Below are positions 22,959 to 31,042 of a DNA stretch of 38,314 bases, piece after piece. Location of the stretch: NCBI GenBank assembly GCA_003326195.1, contig LXQE01000107.1:84031-122344 (forward strand). The letters run 5' to 3'. The notes beneath the pieces were generated by a model. That model made no database searches. It was given only the letters and a program-made list of their open reading frames with translations, and was not told where the DNA came from. A program made the position numbers and the translations under genes. The DNA comes from Nostoc punctiforme NIES-2108 (GTDB lineage: Bacteria > Cyanobacteriota > Cyanobacteriia > Cyanobacteriales > Nostocaceae). Position 1 is the first letter of the stretch. Each line of letters begins with the position of its first letter.

Positions 22959-25511
22959 TTAGTTCACTTTGCGTTGGAAGGTAAATGTTCTTTGAATACC
23001 TGGTGCGATCGTGTCAGTTACAGTATCCACATACTTAGTAACATCAGCGTTTGTCGTAGTCCCAGTTTGGTCGATGCCAGAGTTAGTAGCTGGATTACCA
23101 CTGAAGAATTGGATGGTTGCACTCCCGGAATCCTTAGCTGAACCAACAATGTTGCTAGTATCAATTTGACCGTTGGTATCGTTGTCTAGCGCCCAGTTAT
23201 TGGGGCTTTGCGTGCCATCTTCAGTAATCACAACTTTGTTAGCATTCAAAATCACATTACCGGTTCCAGATTGAGGATCGGAAATATTTGTGTATTGAAT
23301 TTGGTACTCAATAATGTTTCCTGGTGCAGGCTTCTTCGCATTGATACTGAATGTACCATCATTTCCCTGGACTACAGGACCAGTTCCTTGTAAAACTCGC
23401 GACACTTTCAGCAGTTTCAGGAAGCCAGTATACACGCGATCGATAGTGATGTTAAATGAATCAAAGATATTATCGTTTCCAGTATCCTTGATTCCATCAG
23501 CATTGGTATCTGTCGTGTAGTTGTCAATCGAAGCAGTGATGGGTACTGGGAAGCCTCTATTAATATCAGTAGATAACTGCGTTCCCGGAGGTAAATCAAC
23601 TTCTACACCATAGTTGATACTTGCACCAGGAGCAACGTTGGGTATTGTAATTGCTGTACCAGCTATTGTAAACACTCCCGTTGCACTATTGTAGGTATAG
23701 ACAGCAGACTGACTACCGTAGGTAATAGTCACCTTCGTATTATTCGGTAAATCTCCTATAGTTGTTGGTGCAGTTGGCTCTATCTTCAAAACACCTGAGT
23801 CAGTACCACTATTCTTAATAGTGTTGGTAAAGCCAACTGATTGTGGGTCAAGTGTACTACCAGGTGCTGTACCAGCAGGAACCAGAGAAGATTTGTTGGT
23901 GAAGTCATCGTTAGTCAGACCTGATGGCCCAGTAGCATCTGGGGCATTTTGCGGCCCGTTGAGTAACGCTGAAGCAACAGGTGCTTGCACCGTGAAGACG
24001 TTCGCCTCACCGCCTGTACCAGTACCACTGTTGTTATTACCCGTGTCAGTTCCAGTTTCTGGAGTTGCTGGATTGTTAATATAGCCATCATCAACGTTGG
24101 CGGGCGGTAGAGTATCGGGAACACCATCACCATTGGTATCTGTACCTGTAGGAGGTGTCATACTGCCTGGGGAGCCGTCGTAATTGCTGGGATTTTGGTC
24201 GCCGGATTCGTCGTAGACTGGGAAATTGCTAGTAGGCGTTTGACCAAACAATTGAGCGATATTAGCGACAGTTAAAGGTGAAGATGCAGTTGATTCAACA
24301 GCTAGCTGAATCGAGAAGCCATTTACAGTTGTACCAGGAGCAATGGAAGTAATAGTAGCTGGATTATTGATAAAACCAACTCGTGTTACACCTGCGAGTG
24401 TATCAGCACCTTTTAAGGGAAAAGTTTTCCAATTGGCTGTATTAGCATCAGTTGTAACTAAATCGGTGGTATAAACTGCTTGCCAACCAGGAGGCGGAGT
24501 TGGTGCTACTGCCAAATCTGTACCCGCAGGAATCGCATCAGAAACCAAGATATGGGTGCTAGCAACACCATCAACATTGATGCTTGTACCCGTCAAAGCT
24601 GCTGGTGTAATTCCCTGTCCTGTGGGATCATTGGACTCAACTCGTAAACTCAAATCGTAGGTCAACTTGTCATCTGTAATTGCACTGGTACCAGCATTGT
24701 TATAGCCACTGCGAATCTTGAGAATAGTGGCTAAAGCATAGGTCTTAACCGTTAAACCAACCTTAATTTGCTCTGTGGCGCTAGCTTCCCGCGTACCATT
24801 AACTGGTGCGCCAGATACTTCACCAGCACTACCATCGGGGTTATCTACGGTGAATATGTCACCACCATCAGGACTCCGCAGTTGGTTTTGAGCATCACCA
24901 GGAGTATTACCAAGAGTAACGGTAATGACATCATTAGTTTGAGCACCAGCTTGTACAGTTACTGGCACACGCACCAACACAGTACCGCTAACCGGAACTG
25001 AGGGTGTGTCTACGCCGCCTTGGGGGACGTTTATCCAAGTTTGACCACCGTCAGTGCTATATTGCAGGCTATTAACTGTACCACCATTTGGTAATGTGCC
25101 AGAAACTGTACCTGGTCCAGTTGTTGTCGCTTGGTTGGGAATGTGGAATTTGGTGGGGTCATTACCTACGTTGGTCAGGTTGTAGGTGTAGATGAGTAAG
25201 TCGCCAACTTGAACTGTTGTATTAGTAGGGCTAGAAGTGGCATCTGTTACACCAGATGCTGTAACGGTTATCCCAGCAACCTCTGCTACGCTAACAACGA
25301 CAGTGTTAGAAGTGGCATTTATAGTTGTCCCTGGACTGTTGGGATCTTCGTAGGTTGCTGTTGCAGTGTTACTGATAGATGTACCCGCAGTAGTTCCGTC
25401 AGCTAAAACAGGTGCGAGAAATTGGAAAAGGCTACCTGTTAATAATGCTGTTACTACTAGAAATTGGTAAAATTTACGCTGCTTATTTACAGATTGATTT
25501 CGATTTACCAT
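22959..25511 (-). CDS. Large exported DUF11-domain protein, about 850 residues
   Basis: This is the first gene of the cluster. From ATG 25511 the product opens with a clear signal peptide (QRKFYQFLVVTALLTGSLFQ, cut near VLADG). A TTG at 25571 would add 20 residues and is less likely. The mature protein is low in charged residues and rich in Thr, Asn, Gly and Pro. It starts with SNTATATYEDP and a DUF11-like unit (VQVGDLLIYTYNLTNVGNDP) and ends with another (PAPGNIIEYQIQYTNISDPQ). Acidic calcium-loop-like motifs are DTNGDGVPD, DTNADGIKD and DNDTNGQID. There is no visible anchor, so attachment through the downstream barrel protein is plausible. The composition resembles a repetitive, filament- or sheath-like surface protein. 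Confidence 0.8.
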   Translation of the reverse strand: MVNRNQSVNKQRKFYQFLVVTALLTGSLFQFLAPVLADGTTAGTSISNTATATYEDPNSPGTTINATSNTVVVSVAEVAGITVTASGVTDATSSPTNTTVQVGDLLIYTYNLTNVGNDPTKFHIPNQATTTGPGTVSGTLPNGGTVNSLQYSTDGGQTWINVPQGGVDTPSVPVSGTVLVRVPVTVQAGAQTNDVITVTLGNTPGDAQNQLRSPDGGDIFTVDNPDGSAGEVSGAPVNGTREASATEQIKVGLTVKTYALATILKIRSGYNNAGTSAITDDKLTYDLSLRVESNDPTGQGITPAALTGTSINVDGVASTHILVSDAIPAGTDLAVAPTPPPGWQAVYTTDLVTTDANTANWKTFPLKGADTLAGVTRVGFINNPATITSIAPGTTVNGFSIQLAVESTASSPLTVANIAQLFGQTPTSNFPVYDESGDQNPSNYDGSPGSMTPPTGTDTNGDGVPDTLPPANVDDGYINNPATPETGTDTGNNNSGTGTGGEANVFTVQAPVASALLNGPQNAPDATGPSGLTNDDFTNKSSLVPAGTAPGSTLDPQSVGFTNTIKNSGTDSGVLKIEPTAPTTIGDLPNNTKVTITYGSQSAVYTYNSATGVFTIAGTAITIPNVAPGASINYGVEVDLPPGTQLSTDINRGFPVPITASIDNYTTDTNADGIKDTGNDNIFDSFNITIDRVYTGFLKLLKVSRVLQGTGPVVQGNDGTFSINAKKPAPGNIIEYQIQYTNISDPQSGTGNVILNANKVVITEDGTQSPNNWALDNDTNGQIDTSNIVGSAKDSGSATIQFFSGNPATNSGIDQTGTTTNADVTKYVDTVTDTIAPGIQRTFTFQRKVN

Positions 25512-26231
25512 AGAGCTAGTTTGTTTGCTGAACTTGTATCTTGGATTTTGAGACAGAATAAAGTTCGGCAATTCCCTTTTAGGAATTACCGATTATGGCT
25601 GCCCAAAACGTTGAAGTTTTGGGAATGCATATTTAAGGAGTTAAATTATTGACACTCCTTGGAAATTATATTGAGACAATAACCAGAAAGAACTTGTTTA
25701 GTTGTTTTACGCTTACCGTTGAGAATCAAAGCTGGCAATCGCAAATATGTGTAATTTATTACTGTATTTGGCTGAATTAGAGATTTAAATAGCAATGTAG
25801 CTTTTAAAGCAAAAAAAATCTTCCGTATAAATAAGTAACTTCTCTAGCTGTGAATGACTACATCAAAGCTGAAAAATTAACTTTATTTTGGCAACACACA
25901 TAACAATTTTAGTGGTTTAATCAGATGCGAAAAACACTAAAACTTATATATAAAGATGTTTCTGAGTCTTTGTTTTCAGAAAGATATAAGTCATTTAGAT
26001 CAAAAAAATTGAACGTTAAATAAGCGATCTAGATTGCTTAAATGGGATAGCAATTTCAATAAATGCAAGTTTGTCATAAAAAAAATGCGATTTAATCATA
26101 TTATTTTTCCGTGTTAATGCTGAATAAAGGAAGCTATTTTATTTTTCCATAACATTCAAGATATGCGTGTAAATACTAAAAACAGAGATTACTAGTATTA
26201 AAGTTTTACAAGAATCATTCCTCTCAATACT
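25512..26231. other. Divergent intergenic region between the DUF11 cluster and thrC
   Basis: About 720 bp of AT-rich DNA with no coding frame of note. It must hold the promoter of the minus-strand DUF11 cluster and part of that of thrC. I could not place convincing -35/-10 pairs. Confidence 0.5.
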
Positions 26232-26264
26232 AAACATACCCGACATTTTTAGTCGGGTATGTTT
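26232..26264. promoter_or_regulatory. Perfect 13-bp inverted repeat upstream of thrC
   Basis: AAACATACCCGAC (26232-26244) and GTCGGGTATGTTT (26252-26264) are exact inverted copies around ATTTTTA. They lie 65 bp before the thrC ATG. No gene ends here, so it is not a 3' terminator of a known gene. It may be an operator or a leader hairpin of thrC. Confidence 0.6.
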
Positions 26265-26329
26265 GACTGGTATTTTTGCTCGTGTTAGTATCAGGCCACA
26301 AGTGACAGACAAACAGGGAAAGCTAGTTT

Positions 26330-27640
26330 ATGACTCAGGCAATCAAAACCCAGACCCAAACCCAAACCAGCACTGCCTACTTTCAAGCCTTGAAGTGTAA
26401 GGAATGTGGTGCGGAATATGAACTCAAAGCCAGTAATGTTTGTGAGTTATGTTTTGGCCCGTTAGAAGTCAAATATGACTACAACGCCCTACGTCTGACT
26501 GTCACTCGTGAAACAATTCAAGCTGGGCCGAATTCAATTTGGCGCTACCGTCCCTTTTTGCCTGTCGCAACTGACAATGTTATAGATGTGGGAACTGGTA
26601 TGACTCCCCTAGTTCGTTCCCACCGTCTTGCTCGTCGCCTGGGTCTAAATAAGCTTTATATAAAAAATGATGCTGTGAATATGCCCACCTTAAGCTTTAA
26701 GGATCGGGTGGTGTCAGTCGCTCTATCCAGAGCGCGGGAGTTAGGTTTCACTACTGTTTCTTGCGCTAGCACTGGTAATTTAGCAAATTCTACAGCTGCG
26801 ATCGCAGCTCATGCCGGTTTAGACTGCTGTGTGTTCATCCCCGCAGATTTAGAAGCCGGTAAAATTATCGGTAGCTTGATCTACAGTCCCACCCTCATGG
26901 CCGTCAAAGGCAACTACGATCAAGTCAATCGTCTCTGTTCGGAAGTTGCTAATACACACGGTTGGGGTTTTGTCAACATTAACCTGCGTCCTTATTACTC
27001 TGAAGGTTCTAAGACGCTAGGTTTTGAAGTTGCGGAACAACTAGGCTGGGAACTACCGGATCATGTTGTTGCTCCCTTGGCTTCTGGTTCGCTCTTTACA
27101 AAAATTTATAAAGGGTTCCAAGAATTTATCGAAGTTGGTTTGGTAGAAAACAAGAGCGTCCGTTTCAGCGGCGCTCAAGCTGAAGGTTGTTCGCCTATCG
27201 CCCAAGCCTTTAAAGAAGGACGCGACTTTATTAAGCCAGTAAAACCGAATACAATAGCGAAATCGCTAGCGATCGGCAATCCAGCAGACGGTATTTATGC
27301 TGTGGAGCTAGCTCACAAGACTGGTGGTAACATTGAATCAGTCAATGATGCCGAAATTATTGATGGCATCAAGTTGCTGGCAGAAACAGAAGGCATCTTC
27401 ACAGAAACGGCTGGTGGTACAACCGTGGCCGTGCTGAAAAAACTGGTAGAAGCTGGCAAAATTGATCCAGATGAAACTACCGTGATTTACATCACAGGCA
27501 ATGGTTTGAAAACCCAAGAAGCCATCCAAGGCTACGTTGGTGAACCCTTGACTATTGATGCTAAACTGGATAGTTTTGAACGCGCCTTGGAGCGATCGCG
27601 TACTCTTGATCGCTTGGAATGGCAACAAGTTCTCGTTTAG
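26330..27640 (+). CDS. thrC: Threonine synthase (zinc-ribbon type)
   Basis: The enzyme converts O-phosphohomoserine to threonine using PLP. The 436-residue protein starts with a Q/T-rich lead (KTQTQTQTS), then a zinc ribbon with Cys23, Cys26, Cys38 and Cys41, then a fold-type II PLP domain: LSFKDR with the PLP lysine at about 124, SCASTGNLANSTAA at about 144-157, and the late ITGNGLKTQEA motif. The C-terminal extension (DSFERALERSRTLDRLEWQQ) is typical of this subgroup. An SD-like GGGAAAG lies before the ATG, and a perfect inverted repeat lies 65 bp upstream. A CysO-like sulfur-carrier gene follows at 90 bp on the same strand, so a sulfur-transfer side role is conceivable, but there is no direct evidence for it. 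Confidence 0.92.
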   Translation: MTQAIKTQTQTQTSTAYFQALKCKECGAEYELKASNVCELCFGPLEVKYDYNALRLTVTRETIQAGPNSIWRYRPFLPVATDNVIDVGTGMTPLVRSHRLARRLGLNKLYIKNDAVNMPTLSFKDRVVSVALSRARELGFTTVSCASTGNLANSTAAIAAHAGLDCCVFIPADLEAGKIIGSLIYSPTLMAVKGNYDQVNRLCSEVANTHGWGFVNINLRPYYSEGSKTLGFEVAEQLGWELPDHVVAPLASGSLFTKIYKGFQEFIEVGLVENKSVRFSGAQAEGCSPIAQAFKEGRDFIKPVKPNTIAKSLAIGNPADGIYAVELAHKTGGNIESVNDAEIIDGIKLLAETEGIFTETAGGTTVAVLKKLVEAGKIDPDETTVIYITGNGLKTQEAIQGYVGEPLTIDAKLDSFERALERSRTLDRLEWQQVLV

Positions 27641-27728
27641 TTAGGAGTTAGGAGTTATGAGTTTTTTATATTCATAACTCTTTACTCTGAACTTTATTTC
27701 TAACTCTCCACTCTTCACTTTTTACTTC
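27641..27728. repeat. STRR between thrC and the sulfur-carrier gene
   Basis: GTTAGGAGTTAGGAGTTATG units and the reverse-type CATAACTC...CTAACTCTCCACTC units form a fold-back block that fills the gap between two genes likely to be co-transcribed. Confidence 0.65.
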
Positions 27729-27729
27729 T

Positions 27730-28005
27730 ATGGCTGTAAAAGTTTTAGTTCCTACGACTCTTCAGAGTTTTACTAATAATCAAGCTACTTTAGAATCCAG
27801 CGGTAGCACTATTGCTGAATTGTTAGATTCCTTAGAGCAAAGCTTTCCCGGTATTAAATCTCGATTGTGCGATGAACAAGGTAAGCTACGTCGGTTTGTA
27901 AATTTTTACGTCGATAGTGAAGATATCCGCTATTTAGATGGTATAAACACAGCCTTGAAAGATGGCGATGAAGTCAGTATTGTTCCTGCTGTTGCTGGTG
28001 GTTAA
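27730..28005 (+). CDS. MoaD/ThiS-family sulfur carrier, CysO-like
   Basis: The 91-residue protein has the ubiquitin-like beta-grasp fold of MoaD/ThiS proteins and ends in Gly-Gly (PAVAGG), the site for thiocarboxylate formation. The pattern [19 protein letters not shown] with [14 protein letters not shown] is the CysO type known from mycobacteria, in which the carrier hands sulfide to a PLP enzyme to form cysteine; MoaD itself lacks this pattern. It lies directly downstream of a PLP enzyme annotated as threonine synthase and before a strong terminator, suggesting one transcription unit. Which PLP enzyme and which MoeB/MoeZ-like activator it works with are not visible here. Confidence 0.9.
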   Translation: MAVKVLVPTTLQSFTNNQATLESSGSTIAELLDSLEQSFPGIKSRLCDEQGKLRRFVNFYVDSEDIRYLDGINTALKDGDEVSIVPAVAGG

Positions 28006-28046
28006 TCTTAAAAACATCTACCTAGATTTAGCAAATGAACGTATGT

Positions 28047-28079
28047 AGGCTTGCCACAAATGGCAGGCTTATTTTTATT
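28047..28079 (+). terminator. Intrinsic terminator of the thrC-sulfur carrier unit
   Basis: GGCTTGCCA pairs with TGGCAGGCT around a CAAA loop (one or two G-U pairs), followed by TTATTTTTATT. It lies about 42 bp after the carrier gene stop codon. Confidence 0.85.
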
Positions 28080-28205
28080 GGTTTCAAATTCAGTATATCG
28101 AAAACTTTTGTAAATGATTTTAACCGCAACTAGAAAAGAATTCCTGGGAATTTTTAGCTTTTGACTGACCTACTCTAAAATTCAAAATAGCAGGAGACTG
28201 TACAG

Positions 28206-28379
28206 AGATCGTTTAAATTCACATTAGATTCTCAACAATCCTCCAGCGTAGTAGTTTACGACCACTGGAATTCCTATTATCAACTCGAAGGGGTCAATCA
28301 CGCCTTGTATAACACTCCAAGGCTTCGAGAACTCAAAGCCTTGGAGGAAATTGAGCAAGAATCTTGGCTAAGTCAATGA
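28206..28379 (+). pseudogene. IS66-family transposase remnant
   Basis: An open stretch of about 57 codons reads VVVYDHWNSYYQLEGVNHAL then PRLRELKALEEIEQESW. It matches the central IS66 TnpC pattern (V.DxWxSY....HxLCNAHHLREL), but the conserved CNAHH is changed to YNTPR and the frame ends soon after. No start or other part of the element is present, so it is a short dead fragment. Confidence 0.7.
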
Positions 28380-28538
28380 AAAAGTTTTTGCTCTTTAGCT
28401 TGCAGTTATAAACATAAAATCATCGAAATGCTGGTATTGATAGTTCATTGGTAAGTATTTGGCAATTTGGCAGTTTTTTATTATCATATTTTGATATGTT
28501 GAAGAAATTACCAAGATGTTTTTACTTTTTATACAAAG
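28380..28538. other. AT-rich spacer, no supported gene
   Basis: Only lysine/isoleucine-rich chance frames are seen on the minus strand. Confidence 0.5.
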
Positions 28539-28565
28539 GATGGGCTTTAGCCCATCTTTTTTATT
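28539..28565 (+). terminator. Terminator-like hairpin (also a common repeat type)
   Basis: GATGGGC and GCCCATC form a perfect 7-bp stem with a TTTA loop, followed by TTTTTTATT. No gene on the plus strand directly precedes it; it may be a dispersed GATGGGCTTTAGCCCATC repeat rather than a working terminator. Confidence 0.6.
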
Positions 28566-28843
28566 GCTAATTAATTGGCACTTTAGTGTTAGATTACAAT
28601 TGATTTTATATATAGCGATCATAAATCATTTGTCAGAAAGAATTCTGAAAATCCGATAAATACGTAATTTAAATTCCTGTCTTTTCTCACGTTTAAATCC
28701 AGATTGCTATCTGAGTCTCAATACGGTTCGGGTAAGTTTTTTTGATAAAAATTTAGACCGCAAAGATGCGATAAATCGAACAATATTGATATGAGTCCTA
28801 TATACTAGATTAGGAAAATATCAGGTTTTAGGGTATTTGCACA

Positions 28844-28860
28844 CATCCTATAGGAGGATG
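28844..28860 (+). promoter_or_regulatory. Hairpin that covers a Shine-Dalgarno sequence
   Basis: CATCCT (28844-28849) pairs with AGGATG (28855-28860) around ATAGG. The AGGAGG ribosome-binding site (28852-28857) is half in the loop and half in the stem, so folding would limit ribosome access to the small ORF at 28865. A TATACT -10-like hexamer lies at 28801-28806. Confidence 0.5.
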
Positions 28861-28864
28861 CCCG

Positions 28865-28939
28865 ATGAATATAATAATTAGTAAATTAATTTGGGATGTT
28901 GTTATGCACTGGATTTATATAGGTTTGGTGGTGAGCTAA
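28865..28939 (+). CDS. Candidate 24-residue membrane peptide
   Basis: The ATG lies 7 nt after a perfect AGGAGG. The product begins MNIIISKLIWDVV and ends IYIGLVVS; it is almost entirely hydrophobic with one Lys and one Asp, enough for one membrane helix. An intrinsic terminator overlaps the stop codon (28921-28949). Its size, hidden ribosome-binding site and own terminator recall type I toxin peptides and other bacterial small membrane proteins, but no known family is recognised. Confidence 0.5.
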   Translation: MNIIISKLIWDVVMHWIYIGLVVS

Positions 28940-28949
28940 ACCTTTTTTA
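28921..28949 (+). terminator. Intrinsic terminator overlapping the small ORF stop
   Basis: AGGTTTGGT (28921-28929) pairs with GCTAAACCT (28935-28943), with two G-U pairs and a GGTGA loop, and continues into TTTTT (28944-28948). The TAA stop of the 24-residue ORF lies inside the right arm. Confidence 0.75.
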
Positions 28950-28995
28950 TATCTATTCAAAATATGGGATTGGGCATTAAAGGAGATATGTTGAT

Positions 28996-29023
28996 TATTA
29001 TACCAACTTTCTAAAGTTTCCCA
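28996..29023 (-). promoter_or_regulatory. Possible minus-strand promoter facing the small ORF
   Basis: On the minus strand TTGGGA (29018-29023) and TATAAT (28996-29001) are 16 nt apart. Transcription from here would run antisense across the terminator and the 24-residue ORF. Only the -10 hexamer is a perfect match, so this is tentative. Confidence 0.3.
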
Positions 29024-29118
29024 ATAAATCAATCTCCGCTTCTCCAAAAGTTCTGAGTGCTGGCTTGCAACGCATCCTGTGGGAAGTCGCAGAATCTTCT
29101 TATTATGTGAAACTAAAA

Positions 29119-30828
29119 TTAAAAACTAAAAGTACTACGCAGAATGCCGATAGTAACTGAGTCACTATCTGGTGTGTTACCAGGCTGGATAAGATGAATT
29201 ATCCCTGGTGTAATACTAATATTATCTGTTAGCTGAAAACGATAAAATGCCTCAATTTGAGTGGTCGTACCTGGTTGTCCACCTGCACGTCCTAAACCTG
29301 TATTGATAAAATCAGGGACATTATTTCCTACAGGTAAGTCGCTACTAGTGATTTTAGGAGGTTGACCGACATAAATTCCTCCTAAATTTCCTTTAGCAAA
29401 TAAATCAGGGAAATTCAGAAACACCATATAATTTGTCGTTTCTACACTTCCCGATTGCCCAGGAATATAAGATTTAGTATAACCACCCCACGCACCTGCA
29501 CTAATGCGGGGAGAAATTTGCCAAGTGAGAGTCGCACCCACGGCGTTGGTTTGTAGCGGTGCTGATTTTCCAGTAGTAGTATTAACTGTAGTTAAGCATT
29601 CATCACCAACAAAGGTTAGCAAACAACCATCTGAAGCGTAATTGTTAACGTAATACAAACTTAAATCTAGAGTATCGGTTGGTGTCAGCAGTAATTGCAC
29701 GCCTGTAGTGGTAGTTCCATCAAATAAACCGCTACCTTTACCGGGATTTCCTGGTTGATAACTAGTATAAATTGCTTGTAAACTAGCGCGTTTAGCAAAT
29801 TGCCAATCAATAGCTATACCACCGTGACCATATCCCATATTTAAAATTGGGTTTCTTTGGGCAAAATAAGATAATGGCCCTGTTGCAGCACTTTCTACCC
29901 GATTGGGGCCTCGGAAAGCAGCTGGCATACTTACGCCTTCTGTTCCTACCATTACTGCTAATTTATTTGTCACCAGCCAATGAAAATTTAGGTCACTTAC
30001 AATCAAGCTATCAGTAGGAAATTCGTAGCCAAGAAAAACATCATTCCGAGAAACACTATTGGTAAATCTAGGCGAAGTTTTTCCTCTACCATCTAAAAGA
30101 CCTGTAAACAAGTAACTACCGGGAGTGATTTGACTAGTTAAATACAACTGCGCCAGGGAAATAACATTAATATTTGTCCCTGCATCATCTGTATCCTTTT
30201 GTCCATCTCTAGGATTAACATCACCACGATTGTTAGTTCGTCCTTGAATGCCAACTATCAGTAGTCCACTGAGTTTAGTTGTTGTTGAGAATTGGTTGGC
30301 TTCAATTTCAGCAGTTTTGGCTTCTAAATTATCGACACGACTCCGCAAAGTTGCTAATTCAGGAGCAAATTCTGACTGTAATTTTTGTAATATTGCTAAA
30401 TCTTCACGAGTGACTAAATCGCTGGTGGCTGTAGTGATTAATTCGTTGACTTTATCTAAACAAGCGTTTACACCCGCAGTAAATTCATACCGAGTTAAGG
30501 CGCGATTACCGCGATAGTTGTTATCTGGATAGCCGGCTATACAACCATAACGTTCTACCAAAGATTGCAAGGCTTGGAATGCCCAATCGTTGGGTTGTAC
30601 ATCCTTGAGTTGAGATACCGATGTAACTTGGGACATCGGTTCTTCTGGGGAGAGGGAGGAGGATGAGGGAATAATGTTATCGCCCTTAACTTCTATTTCC
30701 TGGGTAGTTTCTGGATTGATGTACTCTTGTGATAATGCTTTTTGTGCAACTCCATTTACTCCCGCAATTAGTAACCATGCCAGCATCCAGGTTCTGCGAT
30801 GACTGGGGCTAATAAGTCTACCTTTCAA
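29119..30828 (-). CDS. Iron-uptake-type porin with SLH domain (SomA/OprB family)
   Basis: The 569-residue protein has a signal peptide (TWMLAWLLIAGVNGVAQKALSQ), an SLH domain at about residues 68-130 (LKDVQPNDWAFQALQSLVER, GCIAGYPDNNYRGNRALTRY) that would bind pyruvylated wall polymer, a coiled coil at about 130-180 (LATLRSRVDNLEAKTAEIEA) and an OprB-type barrel to the C-terminal Phe (ILRSTFSF), the usual outer-membrane assembly signal. Such porins are the main cyanobacterial outer-membrane channels for ions, including iron. The start is TTG at 30828; the next Met (30786) would cut off the positive part of the signal peptide. It appears to be a single-gene unit, and no Fur box was recognised. 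Confidence 0.92.
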   Translation of the reverse strand: MKGRLISPSHRRTWMLAWLLIAGVNGVAQKALSQEYINPETTQEIEVKGDNIIPSSSSLSPEEPMSQVTSVSQLKDVQPNDWAFQALQSLVERYGCIAGYPDNNYRGNRALTRYEFTAGVNACLDKVNELITTATSDLVTREDLAILQKLQSEFAPELATLRSRVDNLEAKTAEIEANQFSTTTKLSGLLIVGIQGRTNNRGDVNPRDGQKDTDDAGTNINVISLAQLYLTSQITPGSYLFTGLLDGRGKTSPRFTNSVSRNDVFLGYEFPTDSLIVSDLNFHWLVTNKLAVMVGTEGVSMPAAFRGPNRVESAATGPLSYFAQRNPILNMGYGHGGIAIDWQFAKRASLQAIYTSYQPGNPGKGSGLFDGTTTTGVQLLLTPTDTLDLSLYYVNNYASDGCLLTFVGDECLTTVNTTTGKSAPLQTNAVGATLTWQISPRISAGAWGGYTKSYIPGQSGSVETTNYMVFLNFPDLFAKGNLGGIYVGQPPKITSSDLPVGNNVPDFINTGLGRAGGQPGTTTQIEAFYRFQLTDNISITPGIIHLIQPGNTPDSDSVTIGILRSTFSF

Positions 30829-30964
30829 TTTTTTACACTCTTGCTCACATACTTAAGTGAAGAGTGTATTCGCGATCATCGAGCGTTCACATGGGGACAT
30901 TTACGGATTTTGCCCCAAACTAGACTTAATGCTTCTGGGCAACTTTTGAAAGGGCGAGTATAAC

Positions 30965-31042
30965 AGGGTATTGGGGAATGGGGACTGGGGACTAGGAAAG
31001 AGTTTCTCAATCCCTAATCTTCAATTCTCTAACCCCGAATTT
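30965..31042. repeat. STRR with GGGGACTGGGGACTAGG units
   Basis: G-rich units (GGGGAATGGGGACTGGGGAC) and a later CAATCCCTAATCTTCAATTC stretch form a fold-back block. A TTG start inside it (30971) was rejected as the start of the next gene. Confidence 0.65.

Noticed and set aside
13545..25511. DUF11 cluster as a prophage tail or polyketide-like locus
   Set aside because: No phage structural, integrase or biosynthetic enzyme genes are present; the genes encode signal-peptide-bearing surface-type proteins only.
26232..26264. The thrC inverted repeat as an intrinsic terminator
   Set aside because: No T-run follows on either strand and no gene ends nearby.
28395..28622. 75-codon minus-strand open frame
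   Set aside because: It is lysine/isoleucine/asparagine-rich as expected of AT-rich non-coding DNA and runs across a perfect terminator-like hairpin.
30971..31042. TTG start giving the 786-residue protein 24 more residues
   Set aside because: The extension is translated STRR sequence (GNGDWGLGKS-type) and precedes the natural ATG at 31043.
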